Source: Myrmaecium sp. VS I D KN 1 (Eukaryota; Ascomycota; Dothideomycetes; Valsariales; Valsariaceae). Taken from it: a stretch of DNA of 64,000 nt. The stretch is taken from contig JADQAV010000008.1 in NCBI GenBank assembly GCA_019775845.1, positions 496,001-560,000 of the forward strand, written 5' to 3'. Made by a program: the position numbers and the translations under genes. The notes beneath the pieces are model-generated. The model worked only from the letters and a program-made list of their open reading frames with translations. It was not told the DNA's origin and did no database searches. This document shows positions 1 through 11,763 of the stretch, piece after piece; within the stretch, counting starts at the first letter, position 1; the number at the start of each line of letters is the position of its first letter.

Positions 1-776
1 CTCCTTGCTCTCTCTCTGTCTCTCTCGCCGCCTCTTTATCTGCTTGTCCCCACCACCAACACCACGTCTGCGTCTTTGCGTGCTGGAGGAGACGGGGGAG
101 ATCTGGAGATGCTTCGTCATCTAGGAGACAAGGCTGGGAGGAAGAAAGGAGGATGTGGAACGTGGACTGTTGAATCCCTGTCAGTGTGATGATGGCTCTG
201 TTCATGTGTGCAAGGACGAGTTTGCTTTTCTCTTTGCTAGGGATCCTCCCTGTGGGATTATATGTTATAAATCTTTGATCCGCGCTATATATCTTCTTGT
301 TCTTTTTCTCCTATGATCTGAATAAAAGCGTCGTGAATTGAGGAAGTGGAAGAGCAGCAAGTTTAGACGAGGAGAGAGGGACCGAGCGGGAGCGGGTCAA
401 TCAGCGGCCTGTCTTTAGCCTCGTCGATCCCGGTCCGGGTAACCCGGTAAGCTTTTCGCTTGCCCCGCAATCCTCCAGCATCCATCGGTTCCAAGGGCAG
501 AGCAGTTCCATCACCCCCTTGTCTATTATAGTCGACCGGATGTATATGTGAGTATGTATACTTACTATATAATAACTACGTAAGGTGGTATTTATGTACT
601 GCCCTCTGTCTTCTTACCTTGACCTCTTCATCTTCTCCTTCTTTATTCTTCTCTACTCTGCTACCGCGATATACTTTCTTCCCCGACCGAACCCAGCACA
701 GTCCAGTCCAGCCGCGCAAGATCCACCGACCCCACTCACAGCCCATCCTTTCTCCAGCTCCCGTCCGCTCCCAGCC
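1..776. other. Upstream region of the aldolase gene; no gene seen
   Basis: Pyrimidine-rich DNA at the window edge with no frame that looks like a protein. The last 200 bases are an open, T- and C-rich leader in frame with the aldolase start. An upstream ATG at 585 is in frame but would add a 64-residue hydrophobic then proline-rich stretch, so I treat this part as promoter and 5' leader. Confidence 0.5.
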
Positions 777-2269
777 ATGCCGTTCCCCACCACCAGCATC
801 AGCACCATCACCGCCGCCGCCAATCCCGACACTCGCTCCGTCGTCACCTCTTCTTCCGACACCCGCGCGGTCGCGTCGGAGGATCGCGCCGACGACAACG
901 AAACCATCGACACGGCAACCTCCTCCACCACCCATACCGACAATAACGACAACAACAACAGCGTTCACACCCACAGCGACAACGACAACCCCCCCTCTTC
1001 CTCCTCCTCCTCTTCCCTTCCCATGCCCGTGACCAGCCGGTACACGGACGCGGAGTGGGAAGCGCTGTTGGCCGAGACGGCGCGACACGTCCGGCCGGGC
1101 ACCGTCGCCGGACGCGATGATGAAGATAGTGCTGACGGTGACCGATCCCGGCCCCGGTCCCGGCCCGTCCCGTCCTCCCTGCCCGCGCTGGCCAAAACCA
1201 TCGATCACACCTTGCTCAAGCTCGACGCGACGCCCGCCCAGATCGACGCGCTGTGCTCCGAGGCCCGGACGGAGAATTTCAAGGTGGGTGCGCGGAGGGT
1301 GTGGAGAAGATCGAGGGAGAGAAGGAGAAGGACGGGGGAGAGAAGAGAGAGGAAGGAAGAAAAAAGCGATGGCTGACTTGCTCGTCCAACCGACAAAGTA
1401 ACAGAGCGTCTGCGTGCGGATCCACTACGTGCCGCGCTGCGTGAAGAATCTCAAGGGCACCGACGTCCTCGTCGCCTGCGTCATCGGCTTCCCCGAGGGC
1501 ACCCACGACACCTATCAGAAGCTGGCGTAACTCTCTCCTCTCCCTCCCTCCCCTCCCTCTTTTCCTACTCACAGATCCAACTGACCCCCTTTCGTCCCCC
1601 AGCGAAGCCCAAGCCGCCGTCGCCGCCGGCGCCGCCGAGCTGGACATCGTCCTGAACCACGCCCTGCTCGCCTCCGCGCACCCGCGCCGCCACTCCACCC
1701 TCTACACCGAGCTCGCCTCCCTCCGCACCCTCTGCCCCCCGCCCACCGTCCTCAAGCTCATCCTCGAAACCTCCGCGCTGCGGCCCCACCAGATCGTCCA
1801 GGCCGCCCACCTCGCCTCCGCCGCGCGCTTCGACTTCATCAAGACCTCCACCGGCTTCCACGGCCGCGGCGCCACCGTCCAAGATGTCCGCCTCATGGCC
1901 GCCGCGGCCGCCTACCTGGCCCGGCGCGACGGTCCTCACGCTAGCATCGGCCGTCCCCCCGCCCCCATGCGCGTCAAGGCCAGCGGCGGCATCCGCGGCC
2001 TGGACGACTGCTTGGCCATGCTTCGCGCCGGAGCCGACCGCATCGGCACCTCGAGCGGCGTCTGGATCATGCAGGAGGCGCGCCTGCTCGCCGACGAGCT
2101 GGCCGCCGTGGGCGTCGAGAGGAAGGAGAAGAGCGGTGTCCGAAGAGGTGGTGGCACTGGAAAGGGATCGAAGTGTCGCGCGCCCCCGCCGCAGCCGCCG
2201 CCGACGAGGCCGACCGCTGCGCTGACTCGGTTGTATACCGATAATGAGTTGGAGGAGGATGGGGATTGA
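777..2269 (+). CDS. Deoxyribose-phosphate aldolase (DERA), three exons
   Basis: Cleaves 2-deoxy-D-ribose 5-phosphate to glyceraldehyde 3-phosphate and acetaldehyde in deoxynucleoside breakdown, in the cytosol. Exons 777-1283, 1405-1526 and 1603-2269 join in frame to 431 residues. The class I aldolase landmarks are present: IDHTLLKLDA near residue 142, FKSVCV across the first junction, ELDIVLN with the catalytic Asp at 224, FIKTSTGF with the Schiff-base Lys at 290, and RVKASGGIR with the second Lys at 335. The family is usually about 220-260 residues. The extra length is a Ser/Thr/Asp-rich N-terminal stretch of about 135 residues and a basic, proline-rich C-terminus after residue 375. I chose the ATG at 777. 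An in-frame ATG at 585 gives a less likely hydrophobic start, and a later start inside the low-complexity stretch is possible. Convergent with the RNA polymerase gene. Confidence 0.93.
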
Positions 2270-2937
2270 GGCTGTTTTCCTTTGGAGTTGGGTTGGAGGG
2301 ATGGACGCTGAAGGCGCAAAGTGATTACGTCTTCAGGACCTGCCAGATGAGCAACGACGACTGATGATTCATGATGAATATGATGAACACGAAGATGATG
2401 ATTAACGACGGGAACGATGGGGTTGACATGGATGGGTAAGCGGGACGGGAAGCTGATGGCGCGCGTGCCTGGCTTGCTACCACAAGGACAACGGCGCCGG
2501 CTTGTACGTTCTTTTCTTTGTCTTTCTTTCCTCATCACTTTTCTCTCTTCTCTTGGCAGCTGCGCGGAATGGAATGGCGTGGCAGGTGCGGCATGGAGAT
2601 TGTGGGTGGTGGGTGGGTGGGTTCATCGGTGCATCGGTATATCAGATACCTTCTTTCTCTCTCACTTCGGCACGGGACGGGACGAGACGTGGTGCTTTCG
2701 GTATCTTTTCTCTCTTCCGTTTTCCAGATTTTTCTTTTGAGATCGTCCCATCGATATGCCTCTCTGAAATGAAAGATATCAAATCTTGCTTCTAGATGAT
2801 GATGGTATGTAGCATCGCTCCCGAAAGACGCGCAGATCGACGTGGTACCTTCACCGTATCTCTCTTCGAAATGATCGTCGCGTCCATCCCCAGAGGAGAG
2901 AGAAAATAAGATAAAGAAGAAGCAATCAAAATGACCG
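2270..2937. other. Convergent 3' region between aldolase and RNA polymerase
   Basis: About 670 bases between two stop codons facing each other. It holds T-rich tracts suited to 3' untranslated regions. No supported gene. Confidence 0.5.
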
Positions 2938-5900
2938 CTAGAAAAGCAATTTCTTCATCTCATCCGCCTCATCCTCGCCGCCATCAAAGACCTCGATCGG
3001 CGGCGCGCGCCGCTGCCGCGCTCCATCTTCCTTCTTTCGCTTCGGATCCGAGTCCACCCCCTCGCGTGGCAGGGTCACATTCTCCTTCCGCTCCGCAGAG
3101 CGTCCGCCCCTTTCCTCCACATCATTACCGTCGTCAAGGAGCTTGAAGCTATCGCTCACCGCGCCAAACACGCCCGCGATGCCCTTCGCCAGCCGCTCCT
3201 GCACGTCAAGGGGCGTCGGTGGTGCAACAGGCGACGTCGAAGGCGCATCCTCTCGCTCCGATCCGCCTCCGGACAGGAAGAGGGGGGTATCGGATGCGAT
3301 CACGGGAGAGGAAGCGATGTCGAAGTCGATGAGGTTTTCTTCTTCGGCGGCGATGGGTAGTGCTGGTTGGGAAGAGCTCTTGCGGCTAGATTCGCTCGTG
3401 GAGGAGGCAGACAAGTCCTCCTCCGGCGTCAGCACGTTTGGCTGTTCTTCATCAGAGGACTCCTCCTGGATAGACGCTGAAGCCGTTGTCCTCCCTGGAG
3501 CAGGTCGCGAGCAATCGGGCCTCCGGTTTATCGTTGGCTGGGACTCGGAGGCTCCCATAGAGAGCGCAACTTGTGAAGGCTTTCGAACTAGTCCCTGCTG
3601 CACCACTGGCGGTGGCATAAAGGAGTCTTGCTCGGGCCGTGAAGGAGTCTGCTGGAGGAGGAACCTATTAACACTATCACTAGTCGCAAATCGGGAGGTC
3701 CTCTCGGGTTCGACAGGCTTGGTCGCTTCAGGGTTGAGCTCTCCGGATGCCTCCGTGGCTGCTTCCTCGCTCGGGTCGGCTTGGTCACTCGCAGGTTCTT
3801 TAGCTGGCGGAGCGTCATCGAACAGCTCCAGAAGATCGCCCAGATGGGTGATGCCCGTCTCGGTCACAATATCGTCCTTTCCTGGTGCTGTCTCGGCAAG
3901 CGACGGAATTTGTGTAGAACCAACTCTCTTTTGCGATTTGTGGACCGAAACAGGACCGCTGTAACTCACGGCAGAAGCACCAGTTCCCGTTGCGACGCCT
4001 CCAAGTTCTTTGACGAAGATCCAGGGGAAGCTGATCAGCGGCATCTTGACGCCATCCAGGTCGCGCACACCGCGGTACTCTGCAATTGCTTGCTCCACCT
4101 CCCGCGCCGTGACCGTGTACATCGCCGCAACGAACGGACCCATGTGCTGAAAATCCTTCCCGCCGGCTTTGGCGTAGCACATGTCCTTGAACTCGCTTTT
4201 CAGGGAGGTGAGGACCTGGCAGAGCTCCTCGCCAAATTTATAATCATTGGCCGAGTTGTGCGACAGCACGAAGGACGTCCACACCTCGAACTCGGTCTTC
4301 ACGGCGTATTTGGCCATGATCCGCAGCATCGCGGCGTCATACAACTCTTTGATCTCACTCGCGTTGTCCAGCATCTGCTGCTCCAACTTGTAAGCGTCCA
4401 AGACTCGTTTGTCGAAGCCATGCGTGTACCCGGGCTTGAAGTTCACTCGCTCGACCATGTCATACAATCGTCCCAGAACTCGCGTCGAATGATACGTCTT
4501 CTCCGCGGGAAGATGGTCCTTTTCCATGAAATGCGGCCACCGGCGCGGACGGTGTTCTCGACCCATCGCGGCGGGTACACCCGTTTTCGCATAATCAACC
4601 GCTCGAGAATGAAGGTCAGCGAGCTCCAAGCAAATCGAATCCCGCACGCCGACATCGCTCAAGTCCGCATGGGCCAAATGAGCGTTGGCAATGGCTCCAA
4701 GCTGGTTGTTACGCATGTAATCGATGAAGAACGTGGTAACGTCAAATACGGTCACCTCGCGCTTCAGCACTCGGCCTTTGGCCGCGTCGAACTCCATGGC
4801 AGGGACGTTCCATTCCTCGGGGAAGAGGGCTTCATCCCACATGACGAAATAGTCATCTCCGTCCAGGTCACCGCCAGAGCACATGTTCGCTAGTGGTCTG
4901 TCTCCGGTCTGAGGAAGGACTACCGCGTTCTTGATGTGATGAAGCACAGGACAGTCCACAGCCCGCACGAGCCGTACGTCGCCAGGGTGAAGCGCTGGAT
5001 TGCGGCCTAAAATGCAGATTCCTTCGATCACATCGTATTTCCCCGGCTTTTCAGGATCTGAGATTTGGAGAAATATCTCAGGAAGATCGGAAGTCGGTCC
5101 ATGCTTCTTCGTGACTTCTCCATGTATGTTGTCGAAATGACCCTTCAAGGCGGCTGTCTCATCCATGCATCCGAGGAGGAAAGCACTCTTCTCGATGGTT
5201 ATCCTGGCCTTTTCTTTGAGGTACTTGATAGTCCAGGTGCGCCAGAGTTGAAGGATCGCCATCAGAAACGGGTCCTTGGATTCCATAAAACCGTTCGAGA
5301 TCATGCCTGCGATGACCAGGCTTGTCTGATTCACGTCCACGTTCCGTTGTAGATGCGTCATCGCGACCTTTTCCGACCGCATCGCCTCGTCCAGGGCGGT
5401 CAACATGCTGCGTAACTTGTCGATGAAAATATCGTCTCTAACGCCAAGGGTGGACAAGATGACGATGAGCTGTCTGTTCAGCGTGGCAACCGACCAGCTG
5501 GACGTCCTGATGATATCCAAACCTTCATGTCGCGCCGGAAACTTATACTGACTTTCGCGGATGGCCAGCCCCTGCGCGGGAAGGCTTGGATCCAGCGCGA
5601 GCACGCCTTTGCATCCGCCCATGCGAAATTGGAAAACGGACGGGGGATCATCCACCGCATTCGGCAGACCGAACTCGCCCGCAATCATCTGTGCGAGGAA
5701 AAAGGAAATCTTCCCAACCCCATCGCTGAAGCAGTACCCATTTCGCTTGACGTCGGCCAGCGTCGATACTTTGAAGCTCGTCCCGTGTATCGCCCTCGTG
5801 GTCGAGAAGCTCTGCCCCAACCGCGCGGCGTACTTTGCCACGATTCGGTACCGACTGAAGTCGCCCATCCACTTGCGGATCTCGTCCGCGCTCAGCTCCG

Positions 5901-7470
5901 GTGAGGAAGCGAAGAAGTACGCGCCGTTTTCTCGCAGTTGCGAGTTTCCAAACGCCAGGAACTCATAGTGCCGATCACCGATGGTAATTCCCTGGGTGCA
6001 GATACACTTGATGCGCAAGTAGATGTCCATGTAGGTGGGTTCGACTTGTGCTCGCACCTGACCCTTGTACTTCTCTTCTGTGAACTTGACGCGCAGGAAC
6101 CGATCGGCAAACGCGATGAACTGTCGTATGACCCGATTCGAGGTCTCCAAGACCGGCGTCGTATAGTATAAGGCGGTGGGCGTGATGACGACCGAGTGCG
6201 TGTACACACAGTACTTCGGTACCGCTCTCCTCCGAGGCCTGACCCCTCTGAGATCAAACAATTCCATAGGGTTGTAGAAACGTCGTCCCAAGTCAAAGAC
6301 TTTCTCCAGTATGCTTTTCGCAGTGCTCGGACCTATCTGCGCGAGTCGTTCGAGGAATTCTCTGGTCATGTTGTGCTCGTTGAGGAAGCCGTTCGTGATG
6401 CACGCTTCCAACTGGTAGCGCACATCAAAGGGTAGATATACTCCCTGCAGGGCCAGCAGGTCGATGACCGTACCCTGGCCCTCCGGCAATTTTCTCGGGA
6501 CGTTGAGAATCGACCAGACGGGCGAGTCTTCTCGAGGAAGGATGCTCAAATTCTGGTCCGTGATGACCCTCACGTTGTAGTCCGCGAGTGCTGCTCTCAT
6601 CCGTGCGTACCTCGCCGCCTGGCTCGGCGAGTGATTGAACGACAACCGATACGTGATCCAGCGTCCGGCGTCGATGACTGCATTGCTCGTCTGCGCCTGA
6701 TCGAGGGACAAAGGCATCCCGCGCCATCGACCCAGCCCATCGTCATCGATGATCACCGTTTTGCGATACCACGCTTTCCACTCATTCCAAGTGTTCTCCC
6801 CACGGACGTGCGTCTTCTCCACCTCCTGGTGCCTGCGAAAATAGCTTGGAGGGAGCTCCAGCGGGATAATTAGATGCTGCCGCCCGGTGACGTCGTCCGT
6901 CGTCTCGAGCATGTGCGGGATCTGCGAAAGCGGGACCGTCATGCGGTACCGATACCGCAGCGGCTGCTGAGCGTTCATAAGCGTCTCCGGGAACTGGATG
7001 TCGATCTCCTGTCGTCCCAAATTCAGCACGAGATACATCGGGCTCTCCCCGCCCTGCACCGCGTGCATGACCATCATTCGATCGGCATCGTGCATGAAGC
7101 CGAACTCAAGCGCTTCTGCCTCCACCGACATCCGCTCTTCGTACAGGACCGTCGGGTTCACAGGGCTGCGCCTGAGACGTTCCGGGCTGTTCGGTAACAG
7201 TTCCGCGGCGTAGGAGAACGTACGTCGGTCCCGGACCATCCGGAGATACTTGTCCCAGAACGCTTCCCGGGGGGGAGGGAAGAAGACGACCTGCGCACCC
7301 CATGTGGAGCACTTGCTGTCGTTCAACAGCTTGATGTAGACAATCTCTCCGTATGCTTTCAAATGGGTGTAGATGTCCGCGGTGCTGCAGCCTCGGGGCA
7401 AGCCGCGAAGCCTGACATGGACCTCCGTCCACGACTGCCAGTGGGCAGCTTGTAGAGGGTAGGACGTCAT
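2938..7470 (-). CDS. Cellular RNA-dependent RNA polymerase (RNA silencing type)
   Basis: Makes double-stranded RNA from single-stranded RNA to feed Dicer in RNA interference. A single exon of 1510 residues starts at the ATG at 7470. Residues about 13-65 (WTEVHVRLRGLPRGCSTADI onward) look like an RRM-type fold at the N-terminus, as in the S. pombe Rdp1 and Neurospora SAD-1 branch. The catalytic loop is CSGGDLDGDDYFVMWD with the three metal-binding Asp in DLDGD at residues 868-872. Other family blocks include CFSDGVGKIS and FQFRMGGCKGVLALDP. The last 250 residues are acidic, Ser- and Pro-rich and probably disordered, ending DEADEMKKLLF. All hallmark residues look intact. Which fungal paralogue it is (Rdp1/SAD-1-like, not QDE-1-like, is my reading) needs a tree. 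Confidence 0.95.
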   Translation of the reverse strand: MTSYPLQAAHWQSWTEVHVRLRGLPRGCSTADIYTHLKAYGEIVYIKLLNDSKCSTWGAQVVFFPPPREAFWDKYLRMVRDRRTFSYAAELLPNSPERLRRSPVNPTVLYEERMSVEAEALEFGFMHDADRMMVMHAVQGGESPMYLVLNLGRQEIDIQFPETLMNAQQPLRYRYRMTVPLSQIPHMLETTDDVTGRQHLIIPLELPPSYFRRHQEVEKTHVRGENTWNEWKAWYRKTVIIDDDGLGRWRGMPLSLDQAQTSNAVIDAGRWITYRLSFNHSPSQAARYARMRAALADYNVRVITDQNLSILPREDSPVWSILNVPRKLPEGQGTVIDLLALQGVYLPFDVRYQLEACITNGFLNEHNMTREFLERLAQIGPSTAKSILEKVFDLGRRFYNPMELFDLRGVRPRRRAVPKYCVYTHSVVITPTALYYTTPVLETSNRVIRQFIAFADRFLRVKFTEEKYKGQVRAQVEPTYMDIYLRIKCICTQGITIGDRHYEFLAFGNSQLRENGAYFFASSPELSADEIRKWMGDFSRYRIVAKYAARLGQSFSTTRAIHGTSFKVSTLADVKRNGYCFSDGVGKISFFLAQMIAGEFGLPNAVDDPPSVFQFRMGGCKGVLALDPSLPAQGLAIRESQYKFPARHEGLDIIRTSSWSVATLNRQLIVILSTLGVRDDIFIDKLRSMLTALDEAMRSEKVAMTHLQRNVDVNQTSLVIAGMISNGFMESKDPFLMAILQLWRTWTIKYLKEKARITIEKSAFLLGCMDETAALKGHFDNIHGEVTKKHGPTSDLPEIFLQISDPEKPGKYDVIEGICILGRNPALHPGDVRLVRAVDCPVLHHIKNAVVLPQTGDRPLANMCSGGDLDGDDYFVMWDEALFPEEWNVPAMEFDAAKGRVLKREVTVFDVTTFFIDYMRNNQLGAIANAHLAHADLSDVGVRDSICLELADLHSRAVDYAKTGVPAAMGREHRPRRWPHFMEKDHLPAEKTYHSTRVLGRLYDMVERVNFKPGYTHGFDKRVLDAYKLEQQMLDNASEIKELYDAAMLRIMAKYAVKTEFEVWTSFVLSHNSANDYKFGEELCQVLTSLKSEFKDMCYAKAGGKDFQHMGPFVAAMYTVTAREVEQAIAEYRGVRDLDGVKMPLISFPWIFVKELGGVATGTGASAVSYSGPVSVHKSQKRVGSTQIPSLAETAPGKDDIVTETGITHLGDLLELFDDAPPAKEPASDQADPSEEAATEASGELNPEATKPVEPERTSRFATSDSVNRFLLQQTPSRPEQDSFMPPPVVQQGLVRKPSQVALSMGASESQPTINRRPDCSRPAPGRTTASASIQEESSDEEQPNVLTPEEDLSASSTSESSRKSSSQPALPIAAEEENLIDFDIASSPVIASDTPLFLSGGGSEREDAPSTSPVAPPTPLDVQERLAKGIAGVFGAVSDSFKLLDDGNDVEERGGRSAERKENVTLPREGVDSDPKRKKEDGARQRRAPPIEVFDGGEDEADEMKKLLF

Positions 7471-8215
7471 TGCAGTCGGCTTGCGTAATGTGTAAGCTGG
7501 ACGAGGCTGGAGGTTTTGTGACGGTAATGCTGACCAGCGGCGCAGCTATGCTGGAGTTCCTCAGTTTCTATGTAAGGGAGGAGGCGCGCTTAGGAATAGC
7601 GAGGGAGCCGTGCTGCTGTAAAGCCTTGCTGGCGAGTGTGCGGTTGCGCGAGGGTGAAGGACTGGGCGGTGTCAGCGACTACGTTGAGGCAATAGAAGCA
7701 TATAGACGAAGGGTCGAGGGCTCAGAATGAGCATAGCGGTGAAGCGCTCAACTTGTCGCTTCAAACCAGAAACGCCAGAAGTCAGAAGTCTTCTTCCGGT
7801 GGTCGGTCGAGAAAGGCAGGCGCTGATTCCAATGCACATCGTTTGCTTCTGGGGACAACCTGCAACTTGCCGTCAGGCCTGCAAACAATCCACCACCTCA
7901 ACCAATCGCTACCATGCTAAATCAAACTCAACCAAAGATGCTCTAGCAACATGGCGAACTCGATGTGGCCCAAATTCATGAGGGCCTGCGCATGAATGAC
8001 CAGGAGAAAGAGTCAGGAGGTAAAGAGGCAGGTGACGAAGTGATAAAATTGAAAGAATACAGTACCACAAGACACAAAAGCGGCGCGGTTCTGTCGGGCG
8101 ACTACCCTGACGCAGAGACATACCAGCCCGCGCAATTGAAACATTATGATACCTACTGCAGCCACCCTCCGCATTCGCCAAAAGAAAAGACAAAGAAATA
8201 GGGGTATCATCCAAG
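7471..8215. other. Spacer between two minus-strand genes
   Basis: Promoter of the RNA polymerase gene and 3' region of the coiled-coil gene. I see no other gene. Confidence 0.5.
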
Positions 8216-11200
8216 TTAGAAGAGCCTCGTGGTGCTCTCCTCCAACGTGTGATGGGCCGCCTGATCTCCAACTGGCCCCGTAATCAAAGGCGTGCTCGTT
8301 AAAATGTCACTACCTTCGAAATCCTCATTCGGATCCTCTTCTTCGGCTCCCTCCTCATCATGCACAGGTATCGGAATCGCCACGGGTTTCTCCTTTTCGT
8401 CCCCGGCAAATGTAGCGATGGTGCGCCGGTGGACAGGAGAAAGGTTGCCACGCTTGGCGGAAACATCAAGAAGGGCTGCTCGTTTTGTCTCCGGGCTGTG
8501 TCCGGCAAATGTATGGCCGATGCGCGAACCAGTGCCGGATACTCTTGGCTGCAACGTTGGGACTTTGAATGCTTTCCGGGCTTTGGTGCGTTTGGGCAGG
8601 GGCTCCGCGATCGAGGAGGCGACGGACTCGAATGAGCGTTGGGTCTCATGCTGGGTTTGCTCGTCCAACTGCGCGCTTGATCTATCCTGTAGATCCGCCA
8701 TGCGAATGGACCTGCGAGAAGGTAGTTTACGATGGCGCTTGGGCGACTCCAGAGGCGCCCGGGTTTCTTCAGGAGCCCCGAAGCCAGGAGCATTGTTGAA
8801 CCCAAGCGCAGCAAGCATGTTCGCATGTTGTTGTCGCAGATGAGAAGCTTCCGCCTCACTCCGGATACAGAGTTCCTGAAGCTGCTTTGCTTTGCGTTTA
8901 AGCTTTCGAATCTCATCGTGGCGGGACTTGAGTTCTTGATTTACCAAGTCACGGTCGCCCCGGAGTTCGCACATCTCCGCATGAAGTGTTTCTAGTCTGC
9001 TTTCAAGCTCCTTCTGCATCTCATTGGCCTTGGCGGAAGCGTTTTGAAGCTCGGTTTCATATCGGTGAGAAGCCTCTCTGGCACTATCTTCCAATGCTTT
9101 GATCTGCCGTTCTTGCTCCTGCTGAAGCTCGGTCTGTTTGTTATGGGCGGACTCAAGCGCAGCTCGCTCTTGGGCTAGCTGATTGTTCAGCTCGTTTAGT
9201 TTCACCTTCAGGCTATCCATCTTTTGTTGATTTTCGAAGGCGTGACTCTTTCCCTCCTGGACCTCATTCTCCAGGGCACTTGACTTCTCCCTAAGCTCCT
9301 CCAAGAGTTCGCTGAGGTTTTGGTTGACGTCATGTGCCCGTGTCAAGTCAGCTTCTAGATGATGAATGCGGCAGTTCTGTCCATCGAGGATGTCGTCTTT
9401 GGCAGCAAGTGTGGCTTGGAGAAGCTGTTCTTGTTGCTGAAACTCCCGGCGGCTGAGCTCCAGTGTTCTGTCCGCCTCGGCATTGGCATCCCTGAATCTT
9501 GTCTGAAGCTCTTCCAGTGAATCCCTCAACGCCAAGTTTTCAGACTCAACCCTTTGGAGCTCGGCATCCTGACGAAACCGTTCGGCTTCAAGTCCATCTA
9601 CGAAAAGCTCTCGGTCAATGGCTTGAGCTTTAAGATCCTCGTTCTGTTGTCTAAGCTCGTCAATCGCTGCTTGAAGGCCGCGGGACTTTTCTTCTTCGAG
9701 CCGCAGTGGGCCCTCGTTATCTTCACAGCGTGTCTCAAGGTCCTGGCATATCTGTCGCACGCTCTTCAAGATCATATCGCGTTGGTAATCAGTCTGGGCT
9801 TTCAGATCCTTTGACAGACGGGCCTGCCAGTCTATACATGGAACAGAGCTCTAAATAGATCGATTAGCATGGTATGCGGAAAAGACAAGTCCAGTAGGCG
9901 CATACCTGGGGGGTGCAGCCTTCCTCAAACACCGATAAAATTGGCGTTTGTCGGTCTACGGCCGACCTTTGATGGACACATTGCAAAACCTGCTTGGAGA
10001 AATCCGTCTGCTTCTCTAAAAGCCTCACCACGACCTCTGGGTCGAGGATGGGCGGACTCGAGTGTGAAAGTAAGGCAGTCTTGAGCAAGAGAGTGACTGT
10101 TGACAGAACCAGCTGCCTCTGTGCTTCCCTGACTGATACATTACAGCGCCCTTGGAAGGAGTCATGATACTCAGCAGGCTGAAACGAGACTTCCAGATAC
10201 TGCTGTAACGATCTCTTGGTATTATCGTTTCTAAGAGCAGCCATAATGCCGCTTCGAAGTGGTTGACAGTCCGCAACGGACGATGTGAGTTGTAGTACGA
10301 TCTCCTGGAGAGATTCAGGAAGGCCGCTTGCCTGAGGTCGCACGCAAGCTTCGAAAACCTGCTGTAGAAGTCCGGCAATGACGGTTTTGCTAAGACGAGG
10401 CGCAAACCTAGCCAAGGAGGATCTAAATGCCCATTTCGCAGATTCGCTGCCAAGTGAAAATCGTTGGCACTCGCCCAGACTTTGTGAATACGCTTCGATC
10501 ACCGACGTAGGAAGCTGGTCGAAGAGAGACACAAATCCGAAAGCCTCAAGACGGACTGCCGGATTCGCATGGGATAAGCTCTTTTCGACAAGCTTGTTGA
10601 AGTAATCAGTGCCCCCTCGATGTCTCTCCAGCCACGTATGCCTCACTGACGGAGCAAAGACGTCCAGTACCCGTGAAGCGATCCGAATCCCATCGATGAC
10701 TTCGGCATCTCGTGAGTCGTCTTTGCCTGAGAGAAGAAATACAACACATAGGACTATGTATTGGATCGTCTTTAGGGCCTTGGAGCCGATGACCAGATCT
10801 TTGGCACCCGGAAAATTCCATATCCGATTGGGAGCTGCCGCGTCTGCTGAAAGGGATTGATTGACATGACCACTGCAGGAAAGGTAGATTCCCAGTGTGT
10901 AGAGCATGATGAACCATGATGCTTCGGCCGGGTCAAATCGCTTAAGAACGTTGTGCAAATGGGTTTGCAGCATAGTCCGATAATCCTCCTCAACTAGGTC
11001 AACAAGCTCCCGGCAAGCCCCCGTGATGAGGGCATACAGCCGGCCTAGGTTGCCGACACATGGTGACTGAGCTGTCTGCTGGAAGACAGAGAGCAGGAAG
11101 TTCTCCGTAGAGGCAGGTAGAGGCACGTGCTGTGGCAAGGGCTCTGAGAGCAGCTTTACGCATATAGGAGCATACTATGATGTGGCATAAGTACAAAAAG

Positions 11201-11763
11201 AAAGAGATAATGAAAAAAAGTAGACTGAAAAGGCAAGGAAGTGTTTGTTTTCCCACCTTGTTGAAATCGTGCGTGGAGCCCGATGTGATGGCTTTAGCTA
11301 GTAATGCGTTGAGTATGCCCGGGTCGTGACGCAGAATATGATATCTGAAAGATGCCGACTGGCCTGTCACGGACGGTTATTAATTGCTCACCCCCTGGTA
11401 GTTCTGTTCGTTTGAAGGCTGCTTGCATACATAGATTATTGAGGATGCGAAAGCTAATGGGGCTCGACTGGAGCGACTCTCGGACAGCGGCAGCTAGCTG
11501 ACCTGCACGGCAAGGATAGCCATCAATCCACCGCTGTACTGTGTCCACACTCGTGGTGTCGAGGAGGCTATCGAGCGTCTTTTGTTCGTCGAGTATTAAT
11601 ATCCATTTTCAACTTCTGCGGCGCTAGATGGCCGGGAAGAAGCAGAAGAGTCGCACAACAAGCAGCAGGGGTAATAATGAGCGTCACTGACCTTGAGCGA
11701 AACCGGATATCTGGACAGCACGATGCGATCTACTTCCGCTGCAAGAGCCTCCATTGCCGACAT
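8216..11763 (-). CDS. Helical-repeat plus coiled-coil protein, function unknown, five exons
   Basis: Exons on the minus strand: 11763-11692, 11578-11431, 11363-11257, 11174-9906 and 9850-8216. They join in frame to 1076 residues. The intron at 9851-9905 has a textbook TGCTAATC branch site. The N-terminal half (to about residue 530) is all-helical with Leu-rich repeats resembling armadillo/HEAT arrays, for example KYAPICVKLLSEPL and ANPAVRLEAFGFVSLFDQLP. The C-terminal half is a long heptad coiled coil (about residues 550-880, rich in Glu, Gln and Leu), followed by a basic, Ser-rich tail ending in an acidic stretch. I do not recognise the family with confidence. The layout resembles metazoan CIP2A (armadillo then coiled coil, about 900 residues) and also Uso1/p115, but this is architecture only. 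The start is uncertain: the frame upstream of the ATG at 11763 is closed by a TGA near 11830. Confidence 0.82.

Noticed and set aside
576-1208. 210-codon minus-strand frame rich in Gly and Val
   Set aside because: Mirror of the low-complexity start of the aldolase gene.
3143-4893. Two long plus-strand open frames (3143-3964 and 3781-4893) opposite the RNA polymerase gene
   Set aside because: They are antisense to a clearly coding exon and their translations show no domain; shadows of its codon bias.
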